A stretch of DNA of 64,000 bases from Paenibacillus_AR mesotrionivorans. GTDB lineage: Bacteria; Bacillota; Bacilli; Paenibacillales; NBRC-103111. A program made the position numbers and the translations under genes. Each line of letters opens with the position of its first letter. Position 1 is the stretch's first letter. The stretch covers positions 377,653-441,652 of the forward strand of contig NZ_JBJURJ010000004.1 of the NCBI RefSeq assembly GCF_046098205.1, in the 5' to 3' direction. Under the pieces are notes generated by a model. The model was not told where the DNA came from, ran no database searches, and was given only the letters and a program-made list of their open reading frames with translations. Positions 8,176 to 16,766 of this stretch are shown in pieces.

Positions 8176-9129
8176 TTGAGTGATGCAATGCGTATCGGAG
8201 TGATCTATATCCGCAGTCCGGATAAAGCGGAGCGGCGGCTGCGCAAGCTGGCGGCCAAAAATATGGCAGAGCTTTTCCAGGCGGAGGGGTATGCCGCGGT
8301 AATAAAAGAGCTCCCCGCCGAACATGCGCAAGCCGGAACCGGAAGCTGCTCCGAGGCGGATGTGCTGGTGGCTGCAGGCGCCCACAGCAAGCGGGAGCTG
8401 TGCCGTTTAGCGGCTTATGCGGAGCTTCTGGGTTTGGTTGCGGCGGGGTTGGACCCGACGGGGGCAGTTCTGGGGGCCGACCGGGTGCTTCTGCGCAGGC
8501 TGCTGGCGGGGGAACGGGTTCCCCAAAGCCTCTTCCGCACTTTTACCCGTTCCCAATGGGAGCAGGATTCCGCTTATTTTCTCATCGAAATAGAAATGAC
8601 TCTCGGTTATCCCTGCCGGATTGGGCCTCCGGAGACCAGCTGCGGCCGGGATGCGGTGCTGGTCGCTACCCGCGAGGAGCTGCAGGCGGCAGTGGAGGAG
8701 GTATTCCGCAAAGCCGATCGGCTTTTGGCGGAGGAAACCGTTAAGGGACGGGTATATGCTGCCGCCTTAGGCGGAGGTAAGGAGGCAGCGGATATAGCCG
8801 TGATGGAGCTGGGCGGGGTTGTGCCCCCCGCGGAGACGGGATATAAGCCTCCCGCCGGAAGCCAGTTAGAGACGGAGGTAAGAAACGCTTCCCGGCGCGC
8901 TTTTGCCGCATTGCAGGCCAAGGGACCGGCAGTGCTTTACTTTGTAACGCCTGATGGACATAGCAATGTGCTGCTGACGGATGCGGATTTATGCCCGGAG
9001 CTGGGACCGGAGGGTGTTCATGCTGCCGTCTGGCGGGATGTCGGTACTCCCGACGGAGAGAGGCTAAAGCGGCTGGTCCATGCTGCCTGGAAGCAAGCGG
9101 CCAAACCGGCCGGCTTGACTGGGGATTAA
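8176..9129 (+). CDS. degenerate D-Ala-D-Ala-ligase-like (ATP-grasp) protein
   Basis: 317 residues; TTG at 8176 with GAAGGG upstream (an ATG four codons later is possible). The order of segments follows D-alanine-D-alanine ligase: an N-terminal R-I-G-V-I-Y strand, then G-A-V-L-G-A-D-R-V-L-L-R-R-L-L (compare S-A-L-A-M-D-K in Ddl), then a possible counterpart of the ATP-binding V-K-P segment that reads C-R-I-G-P-P-E, E-E-L-Q-A-A-V-E-E-V-F, and L-L-A-E-E-T-V-K-G-R (compare V-E-E-F-I-x-G-R-E). The usual catalytic Lys and metal-binding D-x-N-x-x-P-G block near the C-terminus are not recognisable. I infer a non-ligase relative, perhaps linked with the amidase gene before it. Function unknown. Confidence 0.55.
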   Translation: MSDAMRIGVIYIRSPDKAERRLRKLAAKNMAELFQAEGYAAVIKELPAEHAQAGTGSCSEADVLVAAGAHSKRELCRLAAYAELLGLVAAGLDPTGAVLGADRVLLRRLLAGERVPQSLFRTFTRSQWEQDSAYFLIEIEMTLGYPCRIGPPETSCGRDAVLVATREELQAAVEEVFRKADRLLAEETVKGRVYAAALGGGKEAADIAVMELGGVVPPAETGYKPPAGSQLETEVRNASRRAFAALQAKGPAVLYFVTPDGHSNVLLTDADLCPELGPEGVHAAVWRDVGTPDGERLKRLVHAAWKQAAKPAGLTGD

Positions 9130-9214
9130 GCAGGATCTGCGAGAGGCCAGGCCGGGTAATTGCCTGCAAATTATGGTATTCTTAAAGGAAAACCCCCTTT
9201 AGGAGGAGCACGAT

Positions 9215-9532
9215 ATGGGATTCTCTACGGAATTTAACTCGGTATGTAAATTTAAAAATGAGCAGGAGCTTCACGATTTGCTGGAATATGGCAAGTGCAA
9301 GATGGTGAAAACCGGCTTCCGCGTGTACCCTACCGGCCAGAAGGTGATTGCCTATACCCCCCAGAACCAGGCTATCGCCATTGTGAAAATTACAGCCTCC
9401 ATTGCCGAAATTAATTTTCAGGGCAAAGAGGTGACGCTGGTAGAGATGGATCTGCTCCGCAAGCTGACGGAGGAGGAGGCCAGAGTGCAGACCGCGCTGG
9501 CTTACGAAATGTTTTTTGGAGATAAACAATAA
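9215..9532 (+). CDS. small conserved-type protein of unknown function
   Basis: 105 residues; ATG at 9215 after AGGAGGAGC. Soluble, mixed charge, no signal peptide or membrane segment. It opens M-G-F-S-T-E-F-N and contains T-G-F-R-V-Y-P-T-G followed by beta-rich sequence. This faintly recalls DUF2584 proteins of Bacilli, but I cannot confirm that. It lies between the Ddl-like gene and uvsE in the same direction. Confidence 0.65.
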   Translation: MGFSTEFNSVCKFKNEQELHDLLEYGKCKMVKTGFRVYPTGQKVIAYTPQNQAIAIVKITASIAEINFQGKEVTLVEMDLLRKLTEEEARVQTALAYEMFFGDKQ

Positions 9533-9604
9533 GGATGATTTCGGCAGGTGGAGGGAAGGCTATCCATATATGGAAACCGACTATTTGCCGGGAGTGAATC
9601 GCTT

Positions 9605-10597
9605 GTGATTGTTCGTTTTGGTTATGTGGCCATGTCCACTGTTGTATCCCAGGCTTCCCCCTCCAAAACAATGACCGCCACCGTCTTCGCTAAGTTGGGT
9701 GACCGGGAAGCCGCCGTCCGCAAGCTGGAGCGTATCGCTGCGGAGAATCTGCACAATACCCTTCGGCTGCTCCGGCATAACCGGGCCAGCGATATTCATC
9801 TGTACCGGTTTTCCTCCAAGCTGATCCCGCTTGTGGGCCATGGGCTGCTTGCGGGCTGGGATCCCTTCGCGGCATTGTCGGAGTCCTTCGCCGAGGTAGG
9901 GGAATATGTCCGTTTGCACCGGATGCGGACAAGCTTTCATCCCGATCATTTTACGGTGCTGTCCACCCCGCGGCAGGATGTGCTGGACAATTCGGTAGCC
10001 GATCTGATGCGGCATCATACCATGCTGGAGGCCATGGGCCTAAACCGCAACGCCAAGTGCAACATCCACGTGGGCGGCAGCTACGGGGACAAGCAGGCGG
10101 CGGGGCAGCGGTTCACGCGCAATTTTCTTGCTCTCCCGCAGCAGGTGCGGGAGCGGGTCACCCTGGAGAATGATGATAAAACCTTCACCGCGGAGGAAAC
10201 CCTGGCCATTTGCGAGGAGGTGGGGGCCCCCATGGTGCTGGATCTGCATCATCACATGGTGAACAATGACGGGGAGAAAGCAGCTTCCCTGTGGCCCAGA
10301 ATCCTGCGGACATGGGAGGGTGCAGGGACACAGGAGCAGGATGCGCTGGGTTTGCCTGCTCTTCCGCCGAAGATCCACGTGTCCAGCCCCCGCGAGGGCA
10401 AGGATATCCGCGCTCATGCGGATTATGTGGAACGTGGTCCGCTGCTGGAATTCATGCGGGAGATTGCACAGGACACACCTGCCTTGGATGTGATGCTGGA
10501 GGCCAAGATGAAGGACGGGGCGCTGTTCCGTCTTATGGAGGATCTGGCAGGAGTGCAGGGAGTCCGGCAGGTGGATCAGGCCACTGTGGAGCTGTGA
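9605..10597 (+). CDS. uvsE: UV damage endonuclease UvsE/UvdE
   Basis: About 330 residues. GTG at 9605 is chosen because family members begin V-R-F-G-Y-V and GGGAG lies ten bases upstream; an earlier GTG at 9548 is open but has no family match. The enzyme nicks DNA 5' to UV photoproducts and abasic sites and starts alternative excision repair. The TIM-barrel metal ligands can be read in order: H-L-Y-R-F-S-S-K-L-I-P, F-H-P-D-H-F, N-I-H-V-G-G, L-E-N-D-D, D-L-H-H-H and K-I-H-V-S-S. A terminator follows. No LexA-type box was seen in front of it. Confidence 0.93.
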   Translation: MIVRFGYVAMSTVVSQASPSKTMTATVFAKLGDREAAVRKLERIAAENLHNTLRLLRHNRASDIHLYRFSSKLIPLVGHGLLAGWDPFAALSESFAEVGEYVRLHRMRTSFHPDHFTVLSTPRQDVLDNSVADLMRHHTMLEAMGLNRNAKCNIHVGGSYGDKQAAGQRFTRNFLALPQQVRERVTLENDDKTFTAEETLAICEEVGAPMVLDLHHHMVNNDGEKAASLWPRILRTWEGAGTQEQDALGLPALPPKIHVSSPREGKDIRAHADYVERGPLLEFMREIAQDTPALDVMLEAKMKDGALFRLMEDLAGVQGVRQVDQATVEL

Positions 10598-10615
10598 AAA
10601 AAGGAATACGGGATA

Positions 10616-10651
10616 AACGCTTGGCCGGACGCGGTCAGGCGTTTTGCTTTT
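10616..10651 (+). terminator. uvsE terminator
   Basis: Stem ACGCTTGGCCG/CGGTCAGGCGT (two G-U pairs) followed by TTTTGCTTTT. Confidence 0.7.
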
Positions 10652-10942
10652 GGGCCGGCAATAAATCTCAAAAAAAGTGTTAGCGCTTCCGTGCAGATAT
10701 AATACAGAAGTTTTAAAAAGGTATAACAGTTATAGTGGATAGGAGTTATGTGCATTTTTTCACAAGTAAAAACCAGCCTTTTTAGTTAAAAGTGACAAAT
10801 TTTTGACGGAAACAAGAAATTTTAATCAGTATAACAAATGAATTTTTTCACAATGTAGGAAAACGGTTCAACTTGTGGAATTGGTGAAATATGGTGATAG
10901 CGGGGGAGAATTTCAGATGTGAAAATCAGCGTTGGCTACTAT
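10652..10942. other. AT-rich leader and promoter region of the fix operon
   Basis: About 290 bases without a gene, distinctly AT-rich against its surroundings. No clear -35/-10 pair could be chosen. It holds the first CRE-like site. Confidence 0.5.
10678..10691. promoter_or_regulatory. possible catabolite-response element 1
   Basis: TGTTAGCGCTTCCG resembles the CcpA site TGWAANCGNTNWCA in its core (AGCGCT), 300 bases upstream of fixA. Weaker than the second site. Confidence 0.4.
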
Positions 10943-10956
10943 TGCAAGCGCTATCA
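10943..10956. promoter_or_regulatory. catabolite-response element 2 (cre) of the fix operon
   Basis: TGCAAGCGCTATCA fits the CcpA consensus TGWAANCGNTNWCA at all but one position and is 35 bases before the fixA start. Its position predicts repression by preferred sugars. Confidence 0.65.
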
Positions 10957-10990
10957 TTTTTGGAATGATTCTAATCGGAGGTGCGTCAGA

Positions 10991-11824
10991 TTGCTTCATG
11001 TGGTGGTTTGTGTCAAGCAGGTGCCCGACAGCAGGGAAATCCGGATTGATCCCAAGAACAATACCCTGATCCGCCAGGGAGTGCCGAGCATTGTGAATTT
11101 CTATGATATGCACGGGCTGGAGGAAGCGCTGCGGATTAAGGATGAGCTGGGGGCACGGGTAACGGTGGTGACCATGGGTCCGCCCCAGGCAGAGAAGGGC
11201 TTGAAGGAATGTATTTCTCTCGGAGCCGATGAGGCTGTGCTGGTGACGGACCGGGCTTTCGCCGGGGCGGATACGCTGGCTACCTCCTATGTGCTGGGAG
11301 CGGCCATCCGGAAGATTGAGACGGCTTGGGGACCGGTGCACATGGTGTTCTGCGGCAAGCAGACTTTGGACGGAGATACGGGGCAGGTGGGGCCGGGTGT
11401 GGCATGCCGGTTGGATATGGACCAGCTCACTTATGTCTGCAAGGTGGATAAGGTGGATGAGGAAGCGGGACGGGTGCGTGTCCACCGGCAAATGGAGGAT
11501 GGTGTTGAGGTGGCGGAAACCTCCATGCCCGTGCTTTTTACAGTGCTTAAGGAGCTGAACCGCATCCGCCGGGCGACGCTGCCGGGTATGGTCCGGGCGG
11601 CGCGATATAAGCCCGTAATGTGGACCATGGCGGATTTTCCGGAGATGGACCGGACCAAAATCGGACTAAAGGGGTCGCCCACCATTGTGGGCCGCACCTG
11701 GGTTCCGGAGATCAAGAAGGCCAATACGGTGCAGATTGGCGGCGCTACACCGGAAGCCCAGGCGGAGGAAGTGGCCGGGAAGCTGTGGGAGGGCGAGCTG
11801 CCCCGCAGGCTGGGATGGATATAA
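10991..11824 (+). CDS. fixA: electron transfer flavoprotein beta subunit FixA
   Basis: 277 residues. The start is TTG at 10991 because GGAGGTG precedes it by eight bases and the protein then begins M-L-H-V-V-V-C-V-K-Q-V-P like other EtfB proteins; a longer frame from 10919 overlaps the cre site. EtfB-type signature regions are present: G-A-R-V-T-V-V-T-M-G-P-P-Q-A, A-D-T-L-A-T-S-Y-V-L, F-C-G-K-Q-T-L-D-G-D-T-G-Q-V-G-P. FixA pairs with FixB to bind FAD and move electrons between NADH or acyl-CoA type donors and FixC/FixX. First gene of fixABCX. Confidence 0.92.
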   Translation: MLHVVVCVKQVPDSREIRIDPKNNTLIRQGVPSIVNFYDMHGLEEALRIKDELGARVTVVTMGPPQAEKGLKECISLGADEAVLVTDRAFAGADTLATSYVLGAAIRKIETAWGPVHMVFCGKQTLDGDTGQVGPGVACRLDMDQLTYVCKVDKVDEEAGRVRVHRQMEDGVEVAETSMPVLFTVLKELNRIRRATLPGMVRAARYKPVMWTMADFPEMDRTKIGLKGSPTIVGRTWVPEIKKANTVQIGGATPEAQAEEVAGKLWEGELPRRLGWI

Positions 11825-11827
11825 ACA

Positions 11828-11880
11828 TCCCCCAAAAGTGAAGGGATGCTCTGATGCTGATTCCGGGTACTTTTGGGGGA
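11828..11880 (+). other. 12-bp perfect stem-loop between fixA and fixB
   Basis: TCCCCCAAAAGT (11828-11839) and ACTTTTGGGGGA (11869-11880) are perfect inverted repeats with a 29-base loop. No T tract follows, so this is more likely an RNA processing or stability element than a terminator. Confidence 0.7.
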
Positions 11881-11944
11881 GCCCCCATTAAAAAGCGTAA
11901 AAGAGATTTATGCTCCGGCCACGGGGCAAGAGGAGGCATGAAGA

Positions 11945-13087
11945 ATGAGTGAGGAACGCAAAGCCGCCCAGGAGCAGGATTGGTCTGCCTACCGGGGCGT
12001 TATGATCGTCATCGAGCACCGGCGCGGTGAGGCTAAGAAGGTCTCCTGGCAGCTGCTAGGGGAAGGGCGGAAGCTCGCTGATAAGCTGGAGACTTCGTTG
12101 TTGGCGCTGGTCATCGGCCATGATGTGGAGCATCTGGCGGCGGAATCCATCCGCTACGGAGCCGACCGTGTCTACCTGTGCCAGGCGCCAGAGCTGCTGG
12201 ATTACCGGACCCGCCCGTACAGCCGGGTGTGCTTGTCGGCTATCCACGAGATCAAGCCGGAGATCGTGCTGTACGGCGCCACCGCCACCGGCCGGGACCT
12301 GGCGGGAGCCATCGCCACCCATCTGCCCACAGGGCTGACGGCAGATTGCACGGAGCTGGATGTGGAGCCCCATCCCTCCCGGCTTCTGATGGCAAGCCGT
12401 CCGGCATTTTCGGAGAAGATGATGGCCACCATCCTCTGCAAGCAGTACCGGCCCCAGATGGCCACCGCCCGGGCGGGGGTGTTCCAGGCCTTGGCGCCGG
12501 ACCCGGAGCGGACGGGCGAGGTGGTGCATCTGGAGGTGCGGGAGGATTATTCCAATACAGCCGCCCAGGTCATCGCCTTCCTGGAGGAGAAGAGCAGCGT
12601 CAATCTGGAGGAGGCGGACATTATCGTGGCTGGCGGCCGGGGACTGGGCGGAGCAGAGGGTTTCAGCCTTCTGCGGGAGCTGGCAGAGGTGCTGGGCGGA
12701 GAGGTTGGCGCTACCCGTGCCGCAGTGGACGCGGGCTGGATCACCCATGAGCACCAGATCGGGCAGACGGGGCATACCGTGCGTCCCAAGCTGTACATTG
12801 CAGCAGGGATCTCGGGAGCAGTTCAGCATACGGTGGGTATGCAGGGCTCCGACGTGATTATCGCCGTGAACAAGGATCCTCAGGCGCCGATATTCCAGAT
12901 TGCACACTATGCCATGGCAGGGGATCTGTTCCAGATCATCCCGGCGCTGATCCGGGAGTTCGCCAAACGCCGGGGTGCGGTGCTGACGTCAACGGATGCA
13001 GCCGCTTCGCCGCAGAGTGTGGCGGCCCCGGAAGCAGGCATCCCGGATGAAGCAATGACCCAAACAGCAGCGGGAAGAGGGGTATAG
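11945..13087 (+). CDS. fixB: electron transfer flavoprotein alpha subunit FixB
   Basis: 380 residues; ATG at 11945 after GAGGAGG. The N-terminal half has the ETF alpha/beta fold (V-M-I-V-I-E-H-R-R-G-E, then Y-G-A-T-A-T-G-R-D-L-A). The C-terminal half carries the FAD-binding block: G-G-R-G-L-G-G-A-E-G, G-A-T-R-A-A-V-D-A-G-W, G-Q-T-G-H-T-V-R-P-K-L-Y-I-A-A-G-I-S-G-A-V-Q-H, and A-V-N-K-D. Forms the flavoprotein heterodimer with FixA. An acidic/Ala extension of about 35 residues at the end is not typical of EtfA. Seven bases separate it from fixC. Confidence 0.92.
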   Translation: MSEERKAAQEQDWSAYRGVMIVIEHRRGEAKKVSWQLLGEGRKLADKLETSLLALVIGHDVEHLAAESIRYGADRVYLCQAPELLDYRTRPYSRVCLSAIHEIKPEIVLYGATATGRDLAGAIATHLPTGLTADCTELDVEPHPSRLLMASRPAFSEKMMATILCKQYRPQMATARAGVFQALAPDPERTGEVVHLEVREDYSNTAAQVIAFLEEKSSVNLEEADIIVAGGRGLGGAEGFSLLRELAEVLGGEVGATRAAVDAGWITHEHQIGQTGHTVRPKLYIAAGISGAVQHTVGMQGSDVIIAVNKDPQAPIFQIAHYAMAGDLFQIIPALIREFAKRRGAVLTSTDAAASPQSVAAPEAGIPDEAMTQTAAGRGV

Positions 13088-13093
13088 GCGGCC

Positions 13094-14404
13094 ATGAACG
13101 AAAAATTCGATGCGATAGTGGTCGGCGCAGGACCGGCCGGGAGTTCGGCGGCGCTGACGCTGGCCAGAGCGGGGCTGAAGGTTGTACTTCTGGAGCGGGG
13201 CGAATACCCCGGCGCCAAGAATGTATTCGGAGGCGTTCTGTACCGGCAGCAGATTGAAGAATTGGTGCCAGGTTTCCTGAACGAAAAGAATCCGCCTGTG
13301 GAGCGGCATATTGTGGAGCAGCGGATTTGGATGATGGGCAAGGAATCAGCCGTCACCCTGGGCCACCGGAATGAGGCATACAAGACGCCCTTTAACTGTT
13401 TTACCGGCATTCGTGCCAAGTTTGACCAATGGCTGGCGGAGAAAGCGGTGGAGGCGGGGGCCATTCCCGTCTACGAAACAGCAGCGGTAGATGTGATCCG
13501 CCAGGGCGATAAGGTGGTAGGCGTCCGCACCGACCGGGAGGACGGGGACCTGTATGCGGATGCGGTGATTATTGCCGACGGCGTGAACTCCCTTTTGGGC
13601 AAAGCGATGGGTGTGCACCGGGAATGGAATCCCGATGAGGTTTCACTGGCGGTGAAAGAAATTATCATGCTCCCCCGCGAAAAAATCGAGGACCGCTTCG
13701 GTCTCGAAGGAGACGAAGGAGTCACTGTGGAGTTTATGGGCGAAACCTCCCGGGGCATGGCGGGAATGGGCTTCATGTATACCAACAAGGAGTCCATCTC
13801 CATTGGCATCGGCGTGATGGTGAACCACCTGCGGCAAAGCGGCGCCAAGCCCCATGAGCTGCTGGAGGAGGTCAAGCGTCATCCCTCCATTCGCAAACTG
13901 ATTCAGGGCGGGGAAGTGAAGGAATATGCGGCTCATCTGATTCCCGAAGGCGGTTACCATTCCATCCCCCCGCTCTCCGGCAGCGGCTGGTGCATTACCG
14001 GCGACGCCGCCCAACTGGTGAATTTTGTCCATCGGGAGGGAACCAACCTGGCTATGGTCTCCGGCAGGCTGGCGGCGGAGACCGTCATCAAGGCCAAGGA
14101 GAAAGGGGATTTCTCTGCTGCTTCCTTAAAGCAGTACGACAATGCCATGAAGAGCAGCTTCCTCATGAACGACCTCAAAAAGTACAAGGGTATGCACAGC
14201 CTGCTGAAGGATTTTGACCCGTCGCTTCTGTTTGGGGACCTGCCTCGGGCCATCAACGAGGCTGCTTACGAGATGTTTCTGGTGAACGGGGTTACCAAGG
14301 CGGAAAAACAAAAGAAAGCCATCCGTCTGGTGAAGCAGGCGGCAGGCGGCACAATGAATCTGATGAAGCTGGGAGCCAAAGGCTGGAGGGCGATAAACGG
14401 ATGA
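13094..14404 (+). CDS. fixC: FAD-dependent ETF-quinone oxidoreductase FixC
   Basis: 436 residues, the usual size. An N-terminal Rossmann motif G-A-G-P-A-G-S-S-A-A with the acidic end E-R-G-E binds FAD; G-D-A-A-Q-L-V-N and the C-terminal region follow the FixC/ETF-QO family. FixC takes electrons from FixAB and passes them to quinone, with FixX as Fe-S partner; in bifurcating FixABCX systems one electron goes to ferredoxin or flavodoxin and one to quinone. The stop overlaps the fixX start (ATGA), so the two are translationally coupled. Confidence 0.92.
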   Translation: MNEKFDAIVVGAGPAGSSAALTLARAGLKVVLLERGEYPGAKNVFGGVLYRQQIEELVPGFLNEKNPPVERHIVEQRIWMMGKESAVTLGHRNEAYKTPFNCFTGIRAKFDQWLAEKAVEAGAIPVYETAAVDVIRQGDKVVGVRTDREDGDLYADAVIIADGVNSLLGKAMGVHREWNPDEVSLAVKEIIMLPREKIEDRFGLEGDEGVTVEFMGETSRGMAGMGFMYTNKESISIGIGVMVNHLRQSGAKPHELLEEVKRHPSIRKLIQGGEVKEYAAHLIPEGGYHSIPPLSGSGWCITGDAAQLVNFVHREGTNLAMVSGRLAAETVIKAKEKGDFSAASLKQYDNAMKSSFLMNDLKKYKGMHSLLKDFDPSLLFGDLPRAINEAAYEMFLVNGVTKAEKQKKAIRLVKQAAGGTMNLMKLGAKGWRAING

Positions 14405-14688
14405 GCACCCAAACCATGACCGATAAGCTGTTTACAATCCGCTACAAATGCGATGATGTATCCCACTTAGCCATCAAGGATGAGGCAGTCTGCGCCAGAT
14501 GCGCCGGCAAAAGCTGCAACAGCTTCTGTCCGGCGGAGGTATACAGCTGGGATGAGGCAGCCAAGACCAATCACGTGGCCTATGAAAATTGTGTGGAATG
14601 CGGCACCTGCCGGATTGCCTGCGCCTCGGACAATGTGGCTTGGGTTTATCCGAAGGGAGGATATGGGATATCATACCGGTTCGGCTAA
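14401..14688 (+). CDS. fixX: ferredoxin-like protein FixX
   Basis: 95 residues. Two cysteine groups typical of FixX are visible: C-A-R-C-A-G-K-S-C-N-S-F-C-P-A-E-V-Y and C-V-E-C-G-T-C-R-I-A-C, the second being a [4Fe-4S] motif, and the closing W-V-Y-P-K-G-G-Y-G. It is the Fe-S subunit that works with FixC. The start overlaps the fixC stop by four bases. Last gene of the operon. Confidence 0.92.
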   Translation: MSTQTMTDKLFTIRYKCDDVSHLAIKDEAVCARCAGKSCNSFCPAEVYSWDEAAKTNHVAYENCVECGTCRIACASDNVAWVYPKGGYGISYRFG

Positions 14689-14711
14689 ATAAAGTTAATT
14701 ATACGCTATGA

Positions 14712-14761
14712 AAAAGAGGCTGCTCCGCTGGCAGGTAATCCTGCCTTGGAACAGCCTCTTT
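14712..14761. terminator. bidirectional terminator between fixX and the SLH gene
   Basis: AAAGAGGCTG...CAGCCTCTTT stem with an inner GGCAGG/CCTGCC pair. T residues follow on both strands, serving the fix operon and the convergent SLH gene. Confidence 0.85.
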
Positions 14762-14785
14762 GTTCATCCAGTCTATGTTTTCACA

Positions 14786-16450
14786 TTACTGGATAAAGCC
14801 TGTTTTTTCCAAGATGCGCTTCAGAATCACAGCTGCTTCTGCGCGGTTGGCGCTTGCTGCCGGATCCAGCTTGTTGGAATCTGCGCCTTGGGACAGACCC
14901 AGCTTAATGACAGCTCCTGTTTCAAGCTGTGCCCAAACCAGATCCTCGGCATCCTCGAAGCGGGACAGGGTTGTAGCCAGCTCGATGACGCTGAAGTCTG
15001 CTTGGCCGCCTGCAAACCGGTAAGCGCGGTAGGCCAAGGCCAGCAGCTCCTCGCGGTTGATGAAGCGGTCCGGACGGAAGGTGCCGTCCTCGTAGCCTTC
15101 GATCAGACCGGCATTTTTGGCGGCGAAGATATATACCGCATGCCATGCCTCGGGGTCCACGTCAGGGAACTCGCCTACGGCAGTCTTCGGAGGTACGGTC
15201 AGGCCAAGGCCTTTCACCAGGAGGGCTGCGAACTCAGCGCGGGTCACCCCGCGGTTGGGCTCGAAGCTGTTGGCGGCGGTGCCTTCAACAATTTCTCTGC
15301 CGTTCAGCAGCTTGCTGGCCAGCAGTTCAATGTCCGTTTCCGCCCAGTGACCATTCAGGTCAGCGAAGACGGTATTGCGCTCCAGCACCAGGTAGATGCT
15401 GTTGCCGGGACGTTGGAAGGTGGCGGAGGTGCCGTTAATGACCGACGGTACGAAGGTCAATGCATCGGTAGCCGGCAGATATTGAACCACCGTAGCCTTA
15501 CCATTGCTTTCGCGGGTCATAGTAATGGTGCGTTTTACATAAGTGCTGCCGAAGTTATCCAGAGCCAGCTTTTTGCCGTCAGCGCCAATAGCCAGAAGCT
15601 CAAAGCGCACAGGATCGGACAATGCGGTTCCGTTGGCCTTCGCTACAGCCGCTGCAACCTGCGCCGCTTCATCACCGGTTACCTTGGTGACGGTCAGCTT
15701 CAAGGTCAGTCCGGCTGCGCCGGTGTTCAGCATGCTGCTGATTTGCGTCAGGTTCAAGACGGAGAGCGGAAGCTCGTAGGTCCCATGATCCCCTGTCAGA
15801 GAAAGGACAGTGCCGGTGCGTGTCATGGCCTCAGTGAGTCCGGAGAAGGGGATCTCTACGGATTCTGCGAACCGCAGAGTTACCTTGTCGGAGCCATGGA
15901 AGGCATCCTTCAGATCATCGGCCTTAATGACCGTTACATCCGGATCAGTTTCCGTTCCGGGTGTAGGGGATGGCGACGGTGAAGGCGTATATGTACCGGA
16001 GCCTGAACCTGATCCAGAACCGCCAGAGCCGGAATCACCACCGGAACCGGAGTCTGTCTCACGGTAAACGGCATTGGATACGGTGGAGTAATTCAATGCT
16101 TCATTTTGATACTTGATGACGATGGGATTATGCTGGGAATAGTTCGGAATGACCTTTGGGTTGAAGGAGTAGTAGTATTTTCCATCGCCATAAGTTGTGT
16201 ACGTTGCTGTCACCGGCGTGATGAATGTCCCCGCGTTATCATAAACGGACAGGGTGACCGGTTGTCCCGATGCGTAAACGCTCGTCCCTACCGTACCGTC
16301 AAAGTAAACCTGCCCGGTTACGGTGCCGTTGGCTTGGTAACGCACATCCTTAAAGTAAGCGTCAGCCAAAGCCAGAACAGGGCTAAGCAGGGAAACAACA
16401 AGCATGACCGCCGTGACGGTAGCCAGTTTTTTCATAACCGCTCCTCGCAT
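14786..16450 (-). CDS. SLH-domain cell-surface protein
   Basis: About 554 residues. The ATG at 16450 follows a perfect AGGAGG by seven bases; an ATG at 16435 (M-K-K-L-A-T) with GAGGAG also works. A signal peptide ends at A-L-A-D-A. Residues 30-150 form a repeat-poor beta domain, followed by a Gly/Ser linker and a Thr/Pro linker, then a second beta domain (about 185-380). The last 190 residues hold three SLH motifs (F-A-D-L-x-G-H-W-A, F-P-D-V-D-P-E-A-W, and a weaker third) with G-V-T-R-A-E-F and Y-E-D-G-T-F-R-P. It is therefore anchored to the wall by its C-terminus, the reverse of the SLH protein at 398-1411. Function of the beta domains unknown. Confidence 0.85.
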   Translation of the reverse strand: MRGAVMKKLATVTAVMLVVSLLSPVLALADAYFKDVRYQANGTVTGQVYFDGTVGTSVYASGQPVTLSVYDNAGTFITPVTATYTTYGDGKYYYSFNPKVIPNYSQHNPIVIKYQNEALNYSTVSNAVYRETDSGSGGDSGSGGSGSGSGSGTYTPSPSPSPTPGTETDPDVTVIKADDLKDAFHGSDKVTLRFAESVEIPFSGLTEAMTRTGTVLSLTGDHGTYELPLSVLNLTQISSMLNTGAAGLTLKLTVTKVTGDEAAQVAAAVAKANGTALSDPVRFELLAIGADGKKLALDNFGSTYVKRTITMTRESNGKATVVQYLPATDALTFVPSVINGTSATFQRPGNSIYLVLERNTVFADLNGHWAETDIELLASKLLNGREIVEGTAANSFEPNRGVTRAEFAALLVKGLGLTVPPKTAVGEFPDVDPEAWHAVYIFAAKNAGLIEGYEDGTFRPDRFINREELLALAYRAYRFAGGQADFSVIELATTLSRFEDAEDLVWAQLETGAVIKLGLSQGADSNKLDPAASANRAEAAVILKRILEKTGFIQ

Positions 16451-16766
16451 GCCTTTTCCTCCTGTTAGTAGAATAATAGAACAATACGCCTGGCCCGGCG
16501 GCCTCACCACCTTTCATAGGGTATAAAAAGGAGAATGAAAAAAGTTGGATGGCGCTGACAGTTAGCCAGCAGTTCGGAGTAAATTTCCAAATGTAAGCAT
16601 ATTTACCCGGCGTCACAATTTTGAAACAACTATTTTTGAAAAGGAAATGTAAGCGTTTATTGTACATTGTTACGAGTTTTTTTGGTGCATTCGCAAGTAG
16701 CTTTTAAGACAGAGATTGACTATACTGAAGGTATCTAAAAGTAAGCAAAGAAGAGAGTTGATGACA

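Noticed and set aside
14708..15982. 424-codon plus-strand frame
   Set aside because: Starts inside the fixX terminator and runs opposite the SLH gene; no recognisable product.
16644..16661. cre-like site upstream of the second SLH gene (TGTAAGCGTTTATT)
   Set aside because: The left half fits, but the right half lacks the C-A end; too weak beside the fixA sites.
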